The notes below the pieces were generated by a model. It did not search any database, was not told the origin of the DNA, and was given only the letters and a program-made list of their open reading frames with translations. A stretch of 64,000 nt of DNA from Candidatus Thiothrix anitrata (lineage in GTDB: Bacteria > Pseudomonadota > Gammaproteobacteria > Thiotrichales > Thiotrichaceae), in assembly GCF_017901155.1 (NCBI RefSeq), contig NZ_CP072800.1, positions 2,135,283 to 2,199,282 on the forward strand. The letters are read 5' to 3'. A program made the position numbers and the translations under genes. This document shows positions 48,357 to 57,600 of the stretch, piece by piece (positions within the stretch are counted from its first letter, which is position 1; every line of letters starts with the position of its first letter).

Positions 48357-48373
48357 GGGAAATTCCTTAAGTG

Positions 48374-48387
48374 CTACCATTAGGTAG
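48374..48387. promoter_or_regulatory. Candidate operator for the UPF0175/DUF3368 pair
   Basis: Inverted repeat CTACC-N4-GGTAG, 17 bases upstream of the antitoxin ATG, placed as expected for autoregulation. Confidence 0.4.
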
Positions 48388-48485
48388 AACTTTAGCAGTT
48401 TTGGCACACGATTGCTTCAGTCGCTGCCAATTATTGTCTGATAGGGCATAATGCCCCAATCCAAGACAACCGGAGAATAATAAAG

Positions 48486-48716
48486 ATGCAATACAGGTTG
48501 AGTGATCATGCTAAGAAACGCCTTCAGCAGCGGGGTATCAAGCTGGAGTGGATTAGTGCCGCGCTGGCGTTTCCTGATCAGACCGAAAATGATCCCGAAG
48601 ACGGTACACTTGCCCATGTGCTGAAAGAAATTCCAGAGAAAGGTTTCAAGCGGCTGCGGGTCATTTACAATGAATCCATTGAGCCTGTTACCATTGTGAC
48701 AGCCTATTTTGAATAA
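48486..48716 (+). CDS. DUF4258 small protein
   Basis: A 76-residue protein: 'YRLSDHAKKRLQQRGIKLEWI' is the DUF4258 signature (HAxxRxxQRGI), and 'RLRVIYNESIEPVTIVTAYF' the closing strands. The fold is RelE-like in related families, so a toxin role is often proposed but unproven. GGAG at 48471-48474 is the likely ribosome site. Eleven bases separate it from the DUF2283 gene, its usual partner. Confidence 0.85.
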   Translation: MQYRLSDHAKKRLQQRGIKLEWISAALAFPDQTENDPEDGTLAHVLKEIPEKGFKRLRVIYNESIEPVTIVTAYFE

Positions 48717-48727
48717 AGGGTGACACC

Positions 48728-48913
48728 ATGAAAATCGAATTTGACCCAATGGCGGACGCGATGTACATCCAGCTTGCCGACGGTGACGTGGCAAAAACCG
48801 AAGAAGTTAAACCTGGCATGATGTTTGATTATGATGCAGCGGGTAATGTGCTGGGTATCGAAGTCCTTTATGTCAGCAAACGTGCTGAACTCCCTCTGAA
48901 ACAGGCAGCATAA
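48728..48913 (+). CDS. DUF2283 small protein
   Basis: A 61-residue protein with the DUF2283 pattern: '[20 protein letters not shown]' then '[24 protein letters not shown]'. It commonly pairs with DUF4258 as a putative antitoxin. It is followed 4 bases later by ispG, so the housekeeping gene may be read from the same transcript. Confidence 0.87.
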   Translation: MKIEFDPMADAMYIQLADGDVAKTEEVKPGMMFDYDAAGNVLGIEVLYVSKRAELPLKQAA

Positions 48914-48917
48914 CAAC

Positions 48918-50138
48918 ATGGCAAACAATCACCTTATTCCACGCCACCGCACCGTTCCTGTGAAGGTTGGCAATGTCACCGTTGGTGGCGATTATCCGGT
49001 CGTGGTGCAATCCATGACCAACACCGACACGGCGGATGCTATCCGCACCGCAGCACAATGTGCGGAACTGTTTCACGCAGGCTCAGAGTTGGTACGTATC
49101 ACCGTCAATTCCTTGGAAGCCGCGCAAGCCGTCCCCGAAGTGCGTGAACGCCTCGATAAAATGGGCTGTAATGTACCGCTGATTGGCGATTTCCATTTCA
49201 ACGGACACAAGCTGCTCACCGCCGTGCCCGAATGTGCGCAAGCCCTCGCCAAATACCGCATCAATCCCGGCAATGTCGGGCGCGGCAAAAAGCGGGACGA
49301 GCAATTCGCGCAAATGATCGAATTCGCCTGCCGCTATGACAAGCCGGTGCGCATCGGCGTGAATTGGGGGTCGCTCGATCAGGAATTGCTGGCAAGAAAG
49401 CTCGACGAAAACAACCAACGTGCGCAACCGCTGGAACTCTACGATGTGATGCACGCCGCGCTGATCGAATCCGCGCTGACCAGTGCTGCCAAAGCCGAAG
49501 AATACGGTTTGCCGCACGATCACATTATTTTGTCGTGCAAACTCAGTGAAGTGCAGGGTTTGGTGCGTGCCTACCGCGATCTGGCGAGCCGTTGTGATTA
49601 CCCGTTGCATCTCGGTTTGACCGAAGCAGGCATGGGTAGCAAAGGTATCGTGTATTCAACAGCGGCACTCGCGCTGTTATTGCAAGAAGGGATTGGCGAT
49701 ACTATCCGTATTTCCCTCACCCCTGAACCGCACGCCAAACGCGAAAAAGAAGTGATCGTTGGGCAAGAAATCTTGCAGGCACTCGGCTTGCGTTCGTTCA
49801 CGCCGCAAGTGGTGGCTTGCCCCGGTTGCGGGCGTACCTCCAGCGACTATTTCCAGCGACTTGCCGAACAAATCCAAAACTGGCTGCGCGAACAAATGCC
49901 GGTATGGAAAGACCAATACGCAGGCGTGGAAAGCATGTCGGTCGCGGTGATGGGCTGTGTGGTTAATGGCGGGCGAAAGCAAACACGCTAACATTGGCAT
50001 CGGTTTACCGGGCAGCGGCGAAGTGCCAGTTGCCCCGTTTACGAAGACGGACACAAAACCGTTACGCTGAAAGGCGACAATATTGCACAAGAGTTTCAGG
50101 CGTTGGTCGAAACTTACGTGCAACGAACTTATAGCTGA
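48918..50138 (+). CDS. ispG: 4-hydroxy-3-methylbut-2-en-1-yl diphosphate synthase, with two compensating frameshifts
   Basis: The [4Fe-4S] enzyme of the MEP isoprenoid pathway, essential in most bacteria using it. Conserved blocks: '[22 protein letters not shown]', '[15 protein letters not shown]', '[18 protein letters not shown]', '[14 protein letters not shown]' and '[17 protein letters not shown]'. Cluster Cys residues are in '[14 protein letters not shown]' and 'VMGCVVNG'. Near 49972 two bases are missing in the conserved NGPGE codons, giving a false stop at 49991; near 50038 one more base is missing, restoring the original frame to the TGA at 50136-50138. Rejoined length ~407 residues. 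Because the gene is essential, these are almost certainly sequence errors. Confidence 0.95.
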
Positions 50139-50255
50139 AAATCCCCCTCAGTCCCCTTTTTCAAAGGGGAGGCAAGACCACTTCGATGCTGCTGAGCGGC
50201 CGTTGTTGTCTGACTCCCCTCCTTTGCAAAGGAGGGGTTGGGGAGGATTTTCTTC
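50139..50255. repeat. Inverted-repeat intergenic element (REP/MITE-like)
   Basis: Outer arms AAAATCCCCCTCAGTCCCC... and ...GGGGTTGGGGAGGATTTT are imperfect inverted repeats of about 38 bp, and each arm contains its own small hairpin around a CTTT..AAAG core. No coding capacity. It resembles the element at 22633-22680. Confidence 0.65.
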
Positions 50256-50273
50256 AATCCAAAGGAGTACAAC

Positions 50274-51053
50274 ATGAAAAAACTATCACTGCTGGCAATC
50301 GCTGGCTTATCCCTGCTGGCAAGCAACGTCATGGCAGCCGTCAAAAGCGAAGCCGTATCCTATGAACTCGATGGCACAAAATTCGTCGGTCAGATGTATT
50401 ACGACGATGCCGTAACGGAAAAACGCCCAGGCGTGTTAGTCGTCCACGAATGGTGGGGTTTAAATGACCACGCGAAAAACCGTGCTGAAGAACTGGCGAA
50501 AATGGGCTACGTGGCATTTGCGGCGGATATGTACGGCGAAGGCAAATCCACCGACAAACCAGAGCAAGCCAAGGAATGGATGACGGAAATCACTTCCGAC
50601 GTTGATGCATGGCGAGCAACAGCGAATGCAGGTCTGGAACAGCTCAAGAAAAGCGACAAAGTAGACGCGGAAAAACTCGCGGCGATTGGCTACTGCTTCG
50701 GCGGCGGCACGATGATGCAAATGGCTTACGGCGGTACGGATATTGACGGCGTGGTGAGCTTCCACGGTTCCTTGCCGTCAGCACCGGATGGCACCGAAAT
50801 CAAAACCAAAATCCTCGCGTTCCACGGCAATGCTGACGGCATGGTTCCACCCGCAACCGTGAACAAGTTTACCGAGCAGATGGAAAAAACCGGCGCGGAC
50901 TGGCAGTTTGTCGCTTATGGTGGTGATGTGCGCCACGGTTTCACCAACCCAAATGCAGGCAAATACGGCATTGACAACCTGAAGTACGATGAAAAAGCTG
51001 ACCAGCGTTCATGGGCAGCGATGAAAGCGTTTTTTGACGAAATCTTCAAATAA
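50274..51053 (+). CDS. Dienelactone hydrolase family protein, exported
   Basis: A 259-residue alpha/beta hydrolase with a signal peptide ('KLSLLAIAGLSLLASNVMAA'). 'PGVLVVHEWWGLNDHAKNRAEELAKMGYVAFAADMYG' is the family N-terminus; the nucleophile is Cys in 'AIGYCFGGGTMM', as in dienelactone hydrolases; the acid is in 'AFHGNADGMVPP' and the catalytic His in 'VRHGFTNPNAG'. AAAGGAG at 50261-50267 fixes the start at 50274. The substrate is unknown; the signal suggests periplasmic action. Confidence 0.92.
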   Translation: MKKLSLLAIAGLSLLASNVMAAVKSEAVSYELDGTKFVGQMYYDDAVTEKRPGVLVVHEWWGLNDHAKNRAEELAKMGYVAFAADMYGEGKSTDKPEQAKEWMTEITSDVDAWRATANAGLEQLKKSDKVDAEKLAAIGYCFGGGTMMQMAYGGTDIDGVVSFHGSLPSAPDGTEIKTKILAFHGNADGMVPPATVNKFTEQMEKTGADWQFVAYGGDVRHGFTNPNAGKYGIDNLKYDEKADQRSWAAMKAFFDEIFK

Positions 51054-51056
51054 GCG

Positions 51057-51842
51057 TCATAACGAACGTGCCACGCGGAAGCCACGGAAGATCTGGCGAC
51101 CGCTGGCATAATCCTTGACCCGATAGGCTGCGCGTAAATAGCGCGGTCTGTCGTTCCAAGAACCGCCACGTAGCACCCGCTCGTGGCAGTTACCATCTTC
51201 CTCCCAAGGTTGTGCGCTCATCGGTGCGCCCTGATAGGAATCGTGCCAGCAATCTTGCACCCACTCCCATACATTACCCACCATATCGTGCAGGCCAAAA
51301 GCATTGGGCGGGTATTGCCATACGGGGCTGGTCATGCCGACTTGCATCGCGTAATTTGCGTATTGTTTGTCCGCGCTATTGCCCCAAGGGTAGGCACTGG
51401 GGCGGCTAGCACGTGCACTGTATTCCCACTCCGCCTCGGAAGGTAGCCGATAACTGCGTCCATCCATCTGGCTAAGCCACTGGCAATACGCTTGTGCATC
51501 TTCCCAACTGACGTTAATGACCGGACGGCTGCCACGCCCCCAGCCCGCATCATCGGGTAACGGTGTGTAAGTGGCGAGGCAAAACGCATCGTATTCTTCA
51601 AAGGTGACCGGGTATTTACCCAGCTCAAACGCGGGAATATACAGGGTGCGCGGCGGGCGTTCGTGTGCTTGATTGCCGCCTTCCACGTCGTCGCGTCCTT
51701 CTTGCGCACCCATCAGGAAACGTCCGGGGGGAATAGTCACCATTTTGGGAAAATTCCACTCGTGCGCGTGTTCACGCAAGTACACTTGGTGGCGTTGTTG
51801 CTGCGCGTGCATTTCCACCGGAGGTTTTAGCTCGGTATACAT
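51057..51842 (-). CDS. FGE-sulfatase (SUMF1-like) C-type-lectin-fold protein without catalytic Cys
   Basis: A 261-residue protein of the formylglycine-generating-enzyme family, without a signal peptide. 'MVTIPPGRFLMGAQEGRDDVEGG', 'VTFEEYDAFCLAT', 'PVINVSWEDAQAYCQWLSQ', 'YRLPSEAEWEYSARA', 'NAFGLHDMVGNVWEWVQDCW' and 'RGGSWNDRPRYLRAAYRV' are family blocks. At the position where active FGE has a Cys (GFRCA) this protein has 'GFRVARS', so sulfatase activation is unlikely. The C-terminal block has the layout seen in FGE-type targets of diversity-generating retroelements. Convergent with the hydrolase gene, with 3 bases between stops. Confidence 0.85.
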   Translation of the reverse strand: MYTELKPPVEMHAQQQRHQVYLREHAHEWNFPKMVTIPPGRFLMGAQEGRDDVEGGNQAHERPPRTLYIPAFELGKYPVTFEEYDAFCLATYTPLPDDAGWGRGSRPVINVSWEDAQAYCQWLSQMDGRSYRLPSEAEWEYSARASRPSAYPWGNSADKQYANYAMQVGMTSPVWQYPPNAFGLHDMVGNVWEWVQDCWHDSYQGAPMSAQPWEEDGNCHERVLRGGSWNDRPRYLRAAYRVKDYASGRQIFRGFRVARSL

Positions 51843-51929
51843 ATTTTTTATAACTATAGATAAGTTCGATTCCTCATCTTAATAATTTATAAGAGCTGCT
51901 GCCCGTTTGCCTGACAAGCTGTCAGTGCC

Positions 51930-53444
51930 TCACCCTAAAAACCGCTGATATGCCTGATTTTCGGTTTCATCCCAATACTCATAACCCAACTTGTCTAAAA
52001 ACTCACAAAATGCCCCGCGATCTTCCGGTAGTACTTGTACCCCAACCAACACCCGTCCGAAGTCCGAGCCGTGATTGCGGTAATGGAACAAGCTGATATT
52101 CCACCCCGCGCTCATGCTGGTGAGGAAATGCAGCAACGCGCCGGGGCGTTCCGGGAACATGAAACGGTACAACACCTCATTTTGCGCACCGTTGGCATGA
52201 CCGCCAACCATGTAGCGCAAATGGATTTTCGCCACTTCATTGTCGGTTAAATCGCTGACGGAATAGCCTTTGGTGCGTAAATCGTTTAGCAACAGCTCAC
52301 GCTCTTGTTTGCCCCCGGAGATTTTGACCCCGGCGAATACTTGCGCATCCCGCGAATCGGCGTAGCGGTAATTGAATTCGGTAATCGTGCGGTTGCTAAT
52401 ATCGTGGCAAAACTCGCGGAAACTGCCCGGACGCTCAGGAATCGTCACCGCCAGTAACATCTCGCGGCCTTCGCCCAATTCCGCACGTTCGGCAACGTGG
52501 CGCAAGCGGTCAAAGTTAATGTTCGCGCCGCTGGCAATCGCAACTAGATGTTTGTTTTGCAGTTTGTGTTGCGCTACGTATTTCTTTAAACCGGCGACAC
52601 CTAACGCGCCAGCGGGTTCTAATAAAGTGCGGGTGTCTTCAAACACGTCTTTGATGGCGGCACACGTTTCGTCAGTAGTGACTAAAATCACTTCATCGAC
52701 GATGTGACGGGCAATTTCAAAGGTTTTTTCGCCGATTAATTTGACCGCCGCGCCATCTGCAAAAGTGCCGACTTGCGCCAGTTGCACCCGTTCGCCAGCC
52801 TGCAACGAGGTGTACAGGGTGGGGGCTTCTTCGTGTTCCACGCCGATAATTTTAATGTCGGGGTAAAGGTACTTGAGGTAACTTCCGACCCCGGCAATCA
52901 AACCGCCGCCGCCAACGCACAAAAATACCGCTTCGATAGCCCCGGAATGTTGTCGTAGGATTTCCATACCGATCGTGCCTTGCCCTGCGATAACATCCAG
53001 ATCATCGAAGGGATGCACAAACGTCATACTGTGCTGTTGTTCCAATTCACGGGCGTGGGCGTAAGCTTCGTCGTAGGAGTTGCCGTGTAAAACTGCCACT
53101 CCGCCGAAGGCTTGCACCGCTTTCACTTTAATTTCCGGGGTGGTTTTGGGCATGACAATGGTGGTGTTAATGCCGAGTTTTGAACCCGACAATGCCACAC
53201 CTTGCGCATGATTACCGGCGGAAGCAGCGACTACGCCGTGGGCGCGTTCTTCCGGTGTCAGCGAAAACATTTTATTGAATGCGCCGCGCAGCTTGAAGGA
53301 AAACACCGGCTGTAAATCTTCGCGCTTGAGGTAAATCTCATTCCCAAGGCGGGTGCTGAGACTGCGGGCGCGTTCCAGTGGGGTTTCGATAGCCACATCG
53401 TAGACGCGGGCAGTGAGGATGCGTTTGATCAGTGAGTTGCTCAT
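51930..53444 (-). CDS. ilvA: Threonine ammonia-lyase, biosynthetic
   Basis: The first enzyme of isoleucine synthesis: L-threonine to 2-oxobutanoate, PLP-dependent, cytosolic. 504 residues, the length of the regulated biosynthetic form. The PLP Lys is in 'PVFSFKLRGAFNKM'; 'ASAGNHAQGVALSG' and the phosphate loop 'CVGGGGLIAGV' follow. The last ~180 residues are two ACT-like domains ('MLLAVTIPERPGSFREFCHDI' and 'VLYRFMFPERPGALLHFLTSM') for isoleucine/valine feedback. Monocistronic, divergent from rpiA. Confidence 0.97.
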   Translation of the reverse strand: MSNSLIKRILTARVYDVAIETPLERARSLSTRLGNEIYLKREDLQPVFSFKLRGAFNKMFSLTPEERAHGVVAASAGNHAQGVALSGSKLGINTTIVMPKTTPEIKVKAVQAFGGVAVLHGNSYDEAYAHARELEQQHSMTFVHPFDDLDVIAGQGTIGMEILRQHSGAIEAVFLCVGGGGLIAGVGSYLKYLYPDIKIIGVEHEEAPTLYTSLQAGERVQLAQVGTFADGAAVKLIGEKTFEIARHIVDEVILVTTDETCAAIKDVFEDTRTLLEPAGALGVAGLKKYVAQHKLQNKHLVAIASGANINFDRLRHVAERAELGEGREMLLAVTIPERPGSFREFCHDISNRTITEFNYRYADSRDAQVFAGVKISGGKQERELLLNDLRTKGYSVSDLTDNEVAKIHLRYMVGGHANGAQNEVLYRFMFPERPGALLHFLTSMSAGWNISLFHYRNHGSDFGRVLVGVQVLPEDRGAFCEFLDKLGYEYWDETENQAYQRFLG

Positions 53445-53536
53445 GGAATAATCTTGTGTCGCTGTGCTTTACGTGCGGGCTAGTATATTGCAAACTCAGG
53501 CACGAAAACTAATTTTGCACATCACAGGAATTATTT

Positions 53537-54193
53537 ATGAGCCAAGACGCTATGAAAAAAGCGGCTGCTGAAGCCGCCCTCGCTTTTGTTGAACCCGGTA
53601 TGATCATCGGTATCGGCACCGGTTCCACCGCGAATCACTTTATCGACCTGCTGGCGGGAATCAAAGGCAAGATTGATGCAACCGTGGCGAGTTCTATTGC
53701 CAGTGCCGAGCGTCTGAAAAGCCACGGCATCCGCGTGCTGGATCTCAATGAAGCAGGGCAGTTGTCGCTGTACGTGGATGGCGCGGATGAATCCACCGAA
53801 CATTTACACCTCGTTAAAGGCGGCGGCGGTGCATTGACCCGCGAAAAAATCGTTGCGGGCGCGAGTGATAAATTCGTGTGTATTGCCGACGATTCCAAGC
53901 TGGTACGCACTTTGGGTAAATTCCCGCTGCCGATTGAAGTGATTCCGATGGCGCGTGCTTTAGTGGCGCGTGAAATGGTGAAAATGGGCGGCAATCCAGT
54001 GCTGCGCCAAGGTTTTACCACCGATAACGGCAATGTGATTTTGGATATTCACAACTTAACCATTATGAATCCGGTAGAAATGGAAGATCGCATTAACCGC
54101 ATTCCGGGCGTGGTAACGAATGGTTTGTTCGCGATTCGTCCGGCGGATGTGCTGATTTTGGGCGGTGTCGGCGGGGTGCAGACGTTGATTTGA
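53537..54193 (+). CDS. rpiA: Ribose-5-phosphate isomerase A
   Basis: Interconverts ribose 5-phosphate and ribulose 5-phosphate in the pentose phosphate pathway; cytosolic. 218 residues, as in E. coli. '[16 protein letters not shown]' (phosphate-binding), 'YVDGADEST' (catalytic Asp), '[14 protein letters not shown]' (Lys, Glu) and '[20 protein letters not shown]' are all present. AGGAATT precedes the ATG. A ilvA/rpiA divergent arrangement is common in gammaproteobacteria. Confidence 0.97.
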   Translation: MSQDAMKKAAAEAALAFVEPGMIIGIGTGSTANHFIDLLAGIKGKIDATVASSIASAERLKSHGIRVLDLNEAGQLSLYVDGADESTEHLHLVKGGGGALTREKIVAGASDKFVCIADDSKLVRTLGKFPLPIEVIPMARALVAREMVKMGGNPVLRQGFTTDNGNVILDIHNLTIMNPVEMEDRINRIPGVVTNGLFAIRPADVLILGGVGGVQTLI

Positions 54194-54212
54194 TCAGTGT
54201 GCGCTGAATGTT

Positions 54213-54264
54213 ACTCTCGTCAGGGATGAGAATGGTGTGATTTCTTTTCCTTCCTTGACGAGGG
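54213..54264 (+). terminator. Possible terminator after rpiA
   Basis: CTCTCGTCAGGGA pairs with TCCTTGACGAGGG (11 of 13) across a long loop. A second perfect hairpin, GTGTAAA / TTTACAC followed by TTTTG, lies at 54294-54317 and may be the real stop signal. Between here and 54580 nothing else convincing was seen. Confidence 0.4.
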
Positions 54265-54580
54265 TCATAAAATTTTTCAATTTTTTTGAGGATGTGTAAA
54301 CCGCTCTTTACACTTTTGTTGGTATGCTCGTACATGTGCCTGTAATTCACGAAGATGTCTCAGTGACTTTCGCGTGTTTGGTTTCTCCAAATTTGGGCGG
54401 TATACATGCCTAAAACTTTTGTTCGTCGTCATATAGGGGCTTTTCCATGACTTCCTTATCCATCCAAAAGTGATGGCTATTCTTCAAGGCAGTGGTTGGT
54501 TACATTGCTGGTATCTTTTCAAGTTTACTTAATTATCAATGACTTATTGATTTTAAAGAAACCGAATTTTCAATTGCCGA

Positions 54581-54589
54581 TGGTATAAT
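54581..54589 (+). promoter_or_regulatory. Extended -10 promoter for the large secreted protein
   Basis: TGG-TATAAT (TGn-TATAAT) lies 28 bases before the ATG at 54617, with no good -35. The surrounding DNA is AT-rich. Confidence 0.5.
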
Positions 54590-54616
54590 TGGCGTAAGGT
54601 TTAGGTGGGGTGGGTT

Positions 54617-57600
54617 ATGCGGGTACAATGGCGCTGGTTCGGCTTAGGGAGGCAGCATTTCTTCTTGTCGTTATGCTTCGTGTTAGTGGTGCTGATTTCT
54701 CGTGCGGAAGCTGCGGATGCTTCCCATGCTGCCCGACTTGTGACGGTGGCTGACTACCAAATTGGGGTGGATGGCTTGCCATCGTCAGTACCTGCTAGGC
54801 AGTTGGGTGCTGCCGTACAGCAACCTGATGTTCAGATTAAGCGGGAGTTGGTCTCCTTATATGGAGGTGAGCATGGGGCAAGTATCCCGTCACGCGGCTA
54901 CCTGAGTGATGTCATCTGGGGTGAGCAAATTGTTTATCCGGCTGAAACGGTGGGCAACAGATCTGCGGCTGTAATGTCGGGCAACGCCCTTTCTAGTGCC
55001 GAACGTATTATTTATTACGGTTTTAACATCGGTCAATGGAAATGGCGGTTGGATTCTGAAACTACAGTTCTTACCCGCGCCTTTATGACTCAACCGTTGC
55101 TGGTATTTTTACAGGATGTGGACAAGGTGAAAATTGCGGGGCAGATGGTCAATTCCCCTTTCTTTGCGCAGGCGCTTGCAGAGCATAAAAAATATGTCCT
55201 TGACCCGTTATGGACAAACAACACTGTGTTGGATGATTTGCTGGAAGGGTTGGGCGAGTACGGGGTTTCCCAGTTGACGGAGGTTCAAAAACTAGGTGGT
55301 GCGCAGGCATTTAATACCCGTCTTGCTCAGCCTGAAATTACCGCAGCACTGCAATCCACGCAACCAGGAATCAACTTTGCCGACAAAAGTAAGACCTTTG
55401 AAATTTTTAAGGGCATGAGTGTGTCCGGTAGCCGGGAAATCACGACCCAAAAAGAGCAAATGGATTTTACCAGTTATTCTACGCTGACCTATGGGGTACA
55501 GGAGGTCGTAAACTTTGAGAATATCAGCGGTGGCTTCTGGGATAATGTTGACCGACACTTTTTCAAAGTGCCATTGCTTAAGCCCGTCACGGGTTGGTTA
55601 GACAAAGATTTAGTCAAAAAAACAACGCTTGGTATTTCTAAAATTCCGGTGCTGCAAACAGTGGGTGGTTCTGCCCAAGTAGCCTTATTCCGCAATAACC
55701 CCTATACACCGTATGATGCCCCGATGGCAATGAATCTCGTGACGGCAGCAGCAGTCACTGCGGAAGTGGTGGGGACGGCAGCAGCGGTATTTAAACCGGA
55801 ATTGATTAACACCCTGATGACGGAGGTCAAGGCATTTTCAGACAAGGCACAGCCCTACGTTGAATGGACGGCACTCATCTATTCAGTTGCTAAATCTGGT
55901 CAAGATTTACTGTGTACGGCTGCGGATGCGAAGGAGGGTATTTGTGGCGACTATTTCAAGAAAATAGACAAGCTCATGAAACTGGTGCCAAGTGGGGTAA
56001 TTGATTCGGTACAAGGTGCATTGAAAGCAGGTGAAGCAAGCAAGCCGTTTGATGAAAATACATTTTGTGGCACAGCCATTTTGGCTGGGCGTTTTACCGG
56101 AAATGTCCGCAAGACCCCGATGGACAAGAGGAGCAATAACACCAAGCTTGCCGTTTGTGCATTCAATGAGCTTATAACCAAGCCTATCATCAGTAACATA
56201 AAGGACTATCTCCCCACAACCTATGGGAGGATAAAAGATGTCAAGTCTATTAAACTGACAGCCGACTTTTTCAAACGGGCAGGGTGGAAAATCAATGTAA
56301 CGGGAGTTCCTGCTGATATAAGGTTGGAATCACTGGTGGCACAGCTTGCAACCACCAAGGTGGGCATTAAGGATTCCCTTAAAGTGCTGTCAGGGGTGAT
56401 GGATGTCAGTAACGGTACGCTGGAATTCACCCGCGCTGTTATGGATGGCAAAGTACAAATGTTACCGTTGCTTATACAATTGCGCGATGCCTTAATGGAT
56501 TATCTTGAGGAAAATGGAAATGCTTATGCCTCTGCCGCATTATACGATGTATTCAAAGCATTGACCCCCGCAAAGTATGTGCAACTTGCGTATGCGGCGG
56601 GGAATAAAGGTACAGCTTTAGCATGGGATTGGATGACTGACCCGTCGGTGGTTAAACTGGCAATGAGACGCAGAACGAAGAATGCTTTGGACATCAGTTA
56701 CCAGATACCGGAAATGAGGGCTGTCCGTTATCTGAAAGTCCCCTTTAATGATAAAAAAATGGTTAGCCATACCCTGACAGGCACTTATTACCGTGGCAAG
56801 GATGATAGCTATATTTATCCCGTTGCGAATGATAAGGGGTCTAATAACCTACTGGTCATGCCAGGGTTTTCTGCCAGTATCGAAAATCAGAGTGTTTTTG
56901 ATGTGGTCGATAAGGGAACTATCAAGCAACTATTGGCTAAAGGTAATGTGAATTTATTGCTTGATGTTATAAAGTTTAATAGTTCATCTGAGGTGAGGGA
57001 CGTACCATCAACTGAGCGTAAGCAAGGCGACTATCGGTATTTCACAACAACAGTCCAAGATAGTTTTTTTCCATGGTGGAATCCGATTGTTGGTCTTGAT
57101 GCACAGGATGTACTTAACCAGAAAATATTTGGTAAAGATATGAGCAAATATCAGGCTATTGATTTCACTGAAATCTATCTGAACCAACTCAAGGGTAAAG
57201 CGAACTTCACCTTAAGGCACAAAACGTCGGGGATTTATTCGGATTACACCCATATTGCTTTTAAAAGTGGTGCGAATGAAAAATTGTTTGCCAATACTTT
57301 TAGTGTGTATGTGCTGAATAATCTAAAAGCGTGGGCGACAAGCTTGAATAAATCTTCACTCGTTTACCGTGAGCAAAAATCGGGGAGCTTTACGGGAGTT
57401 GGTGAGGTTCAACTGAAATTCAATAAAGATGTAACTTGGAGTGGAGTTGGCAATAACGGCCTTTGGGCTGTCTGGCATACTGTCCAAAACGGTAAGTATG
57501 TGTGGTCTGACCCAGTGTCACTCGGTTCTATTTTGGGTGGGGAGACAAAGGTGTTAGCCTTCCCGCCGGGTATTGATGTTAAGACATCTGAGCTGGTAGT

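Noticed and set aside
54093-54350. 85-codon minus-strand frame after rpiA
   Set aside because: Overlaps the rpiA 3' end, no ribosome site, no similarity to a known family.
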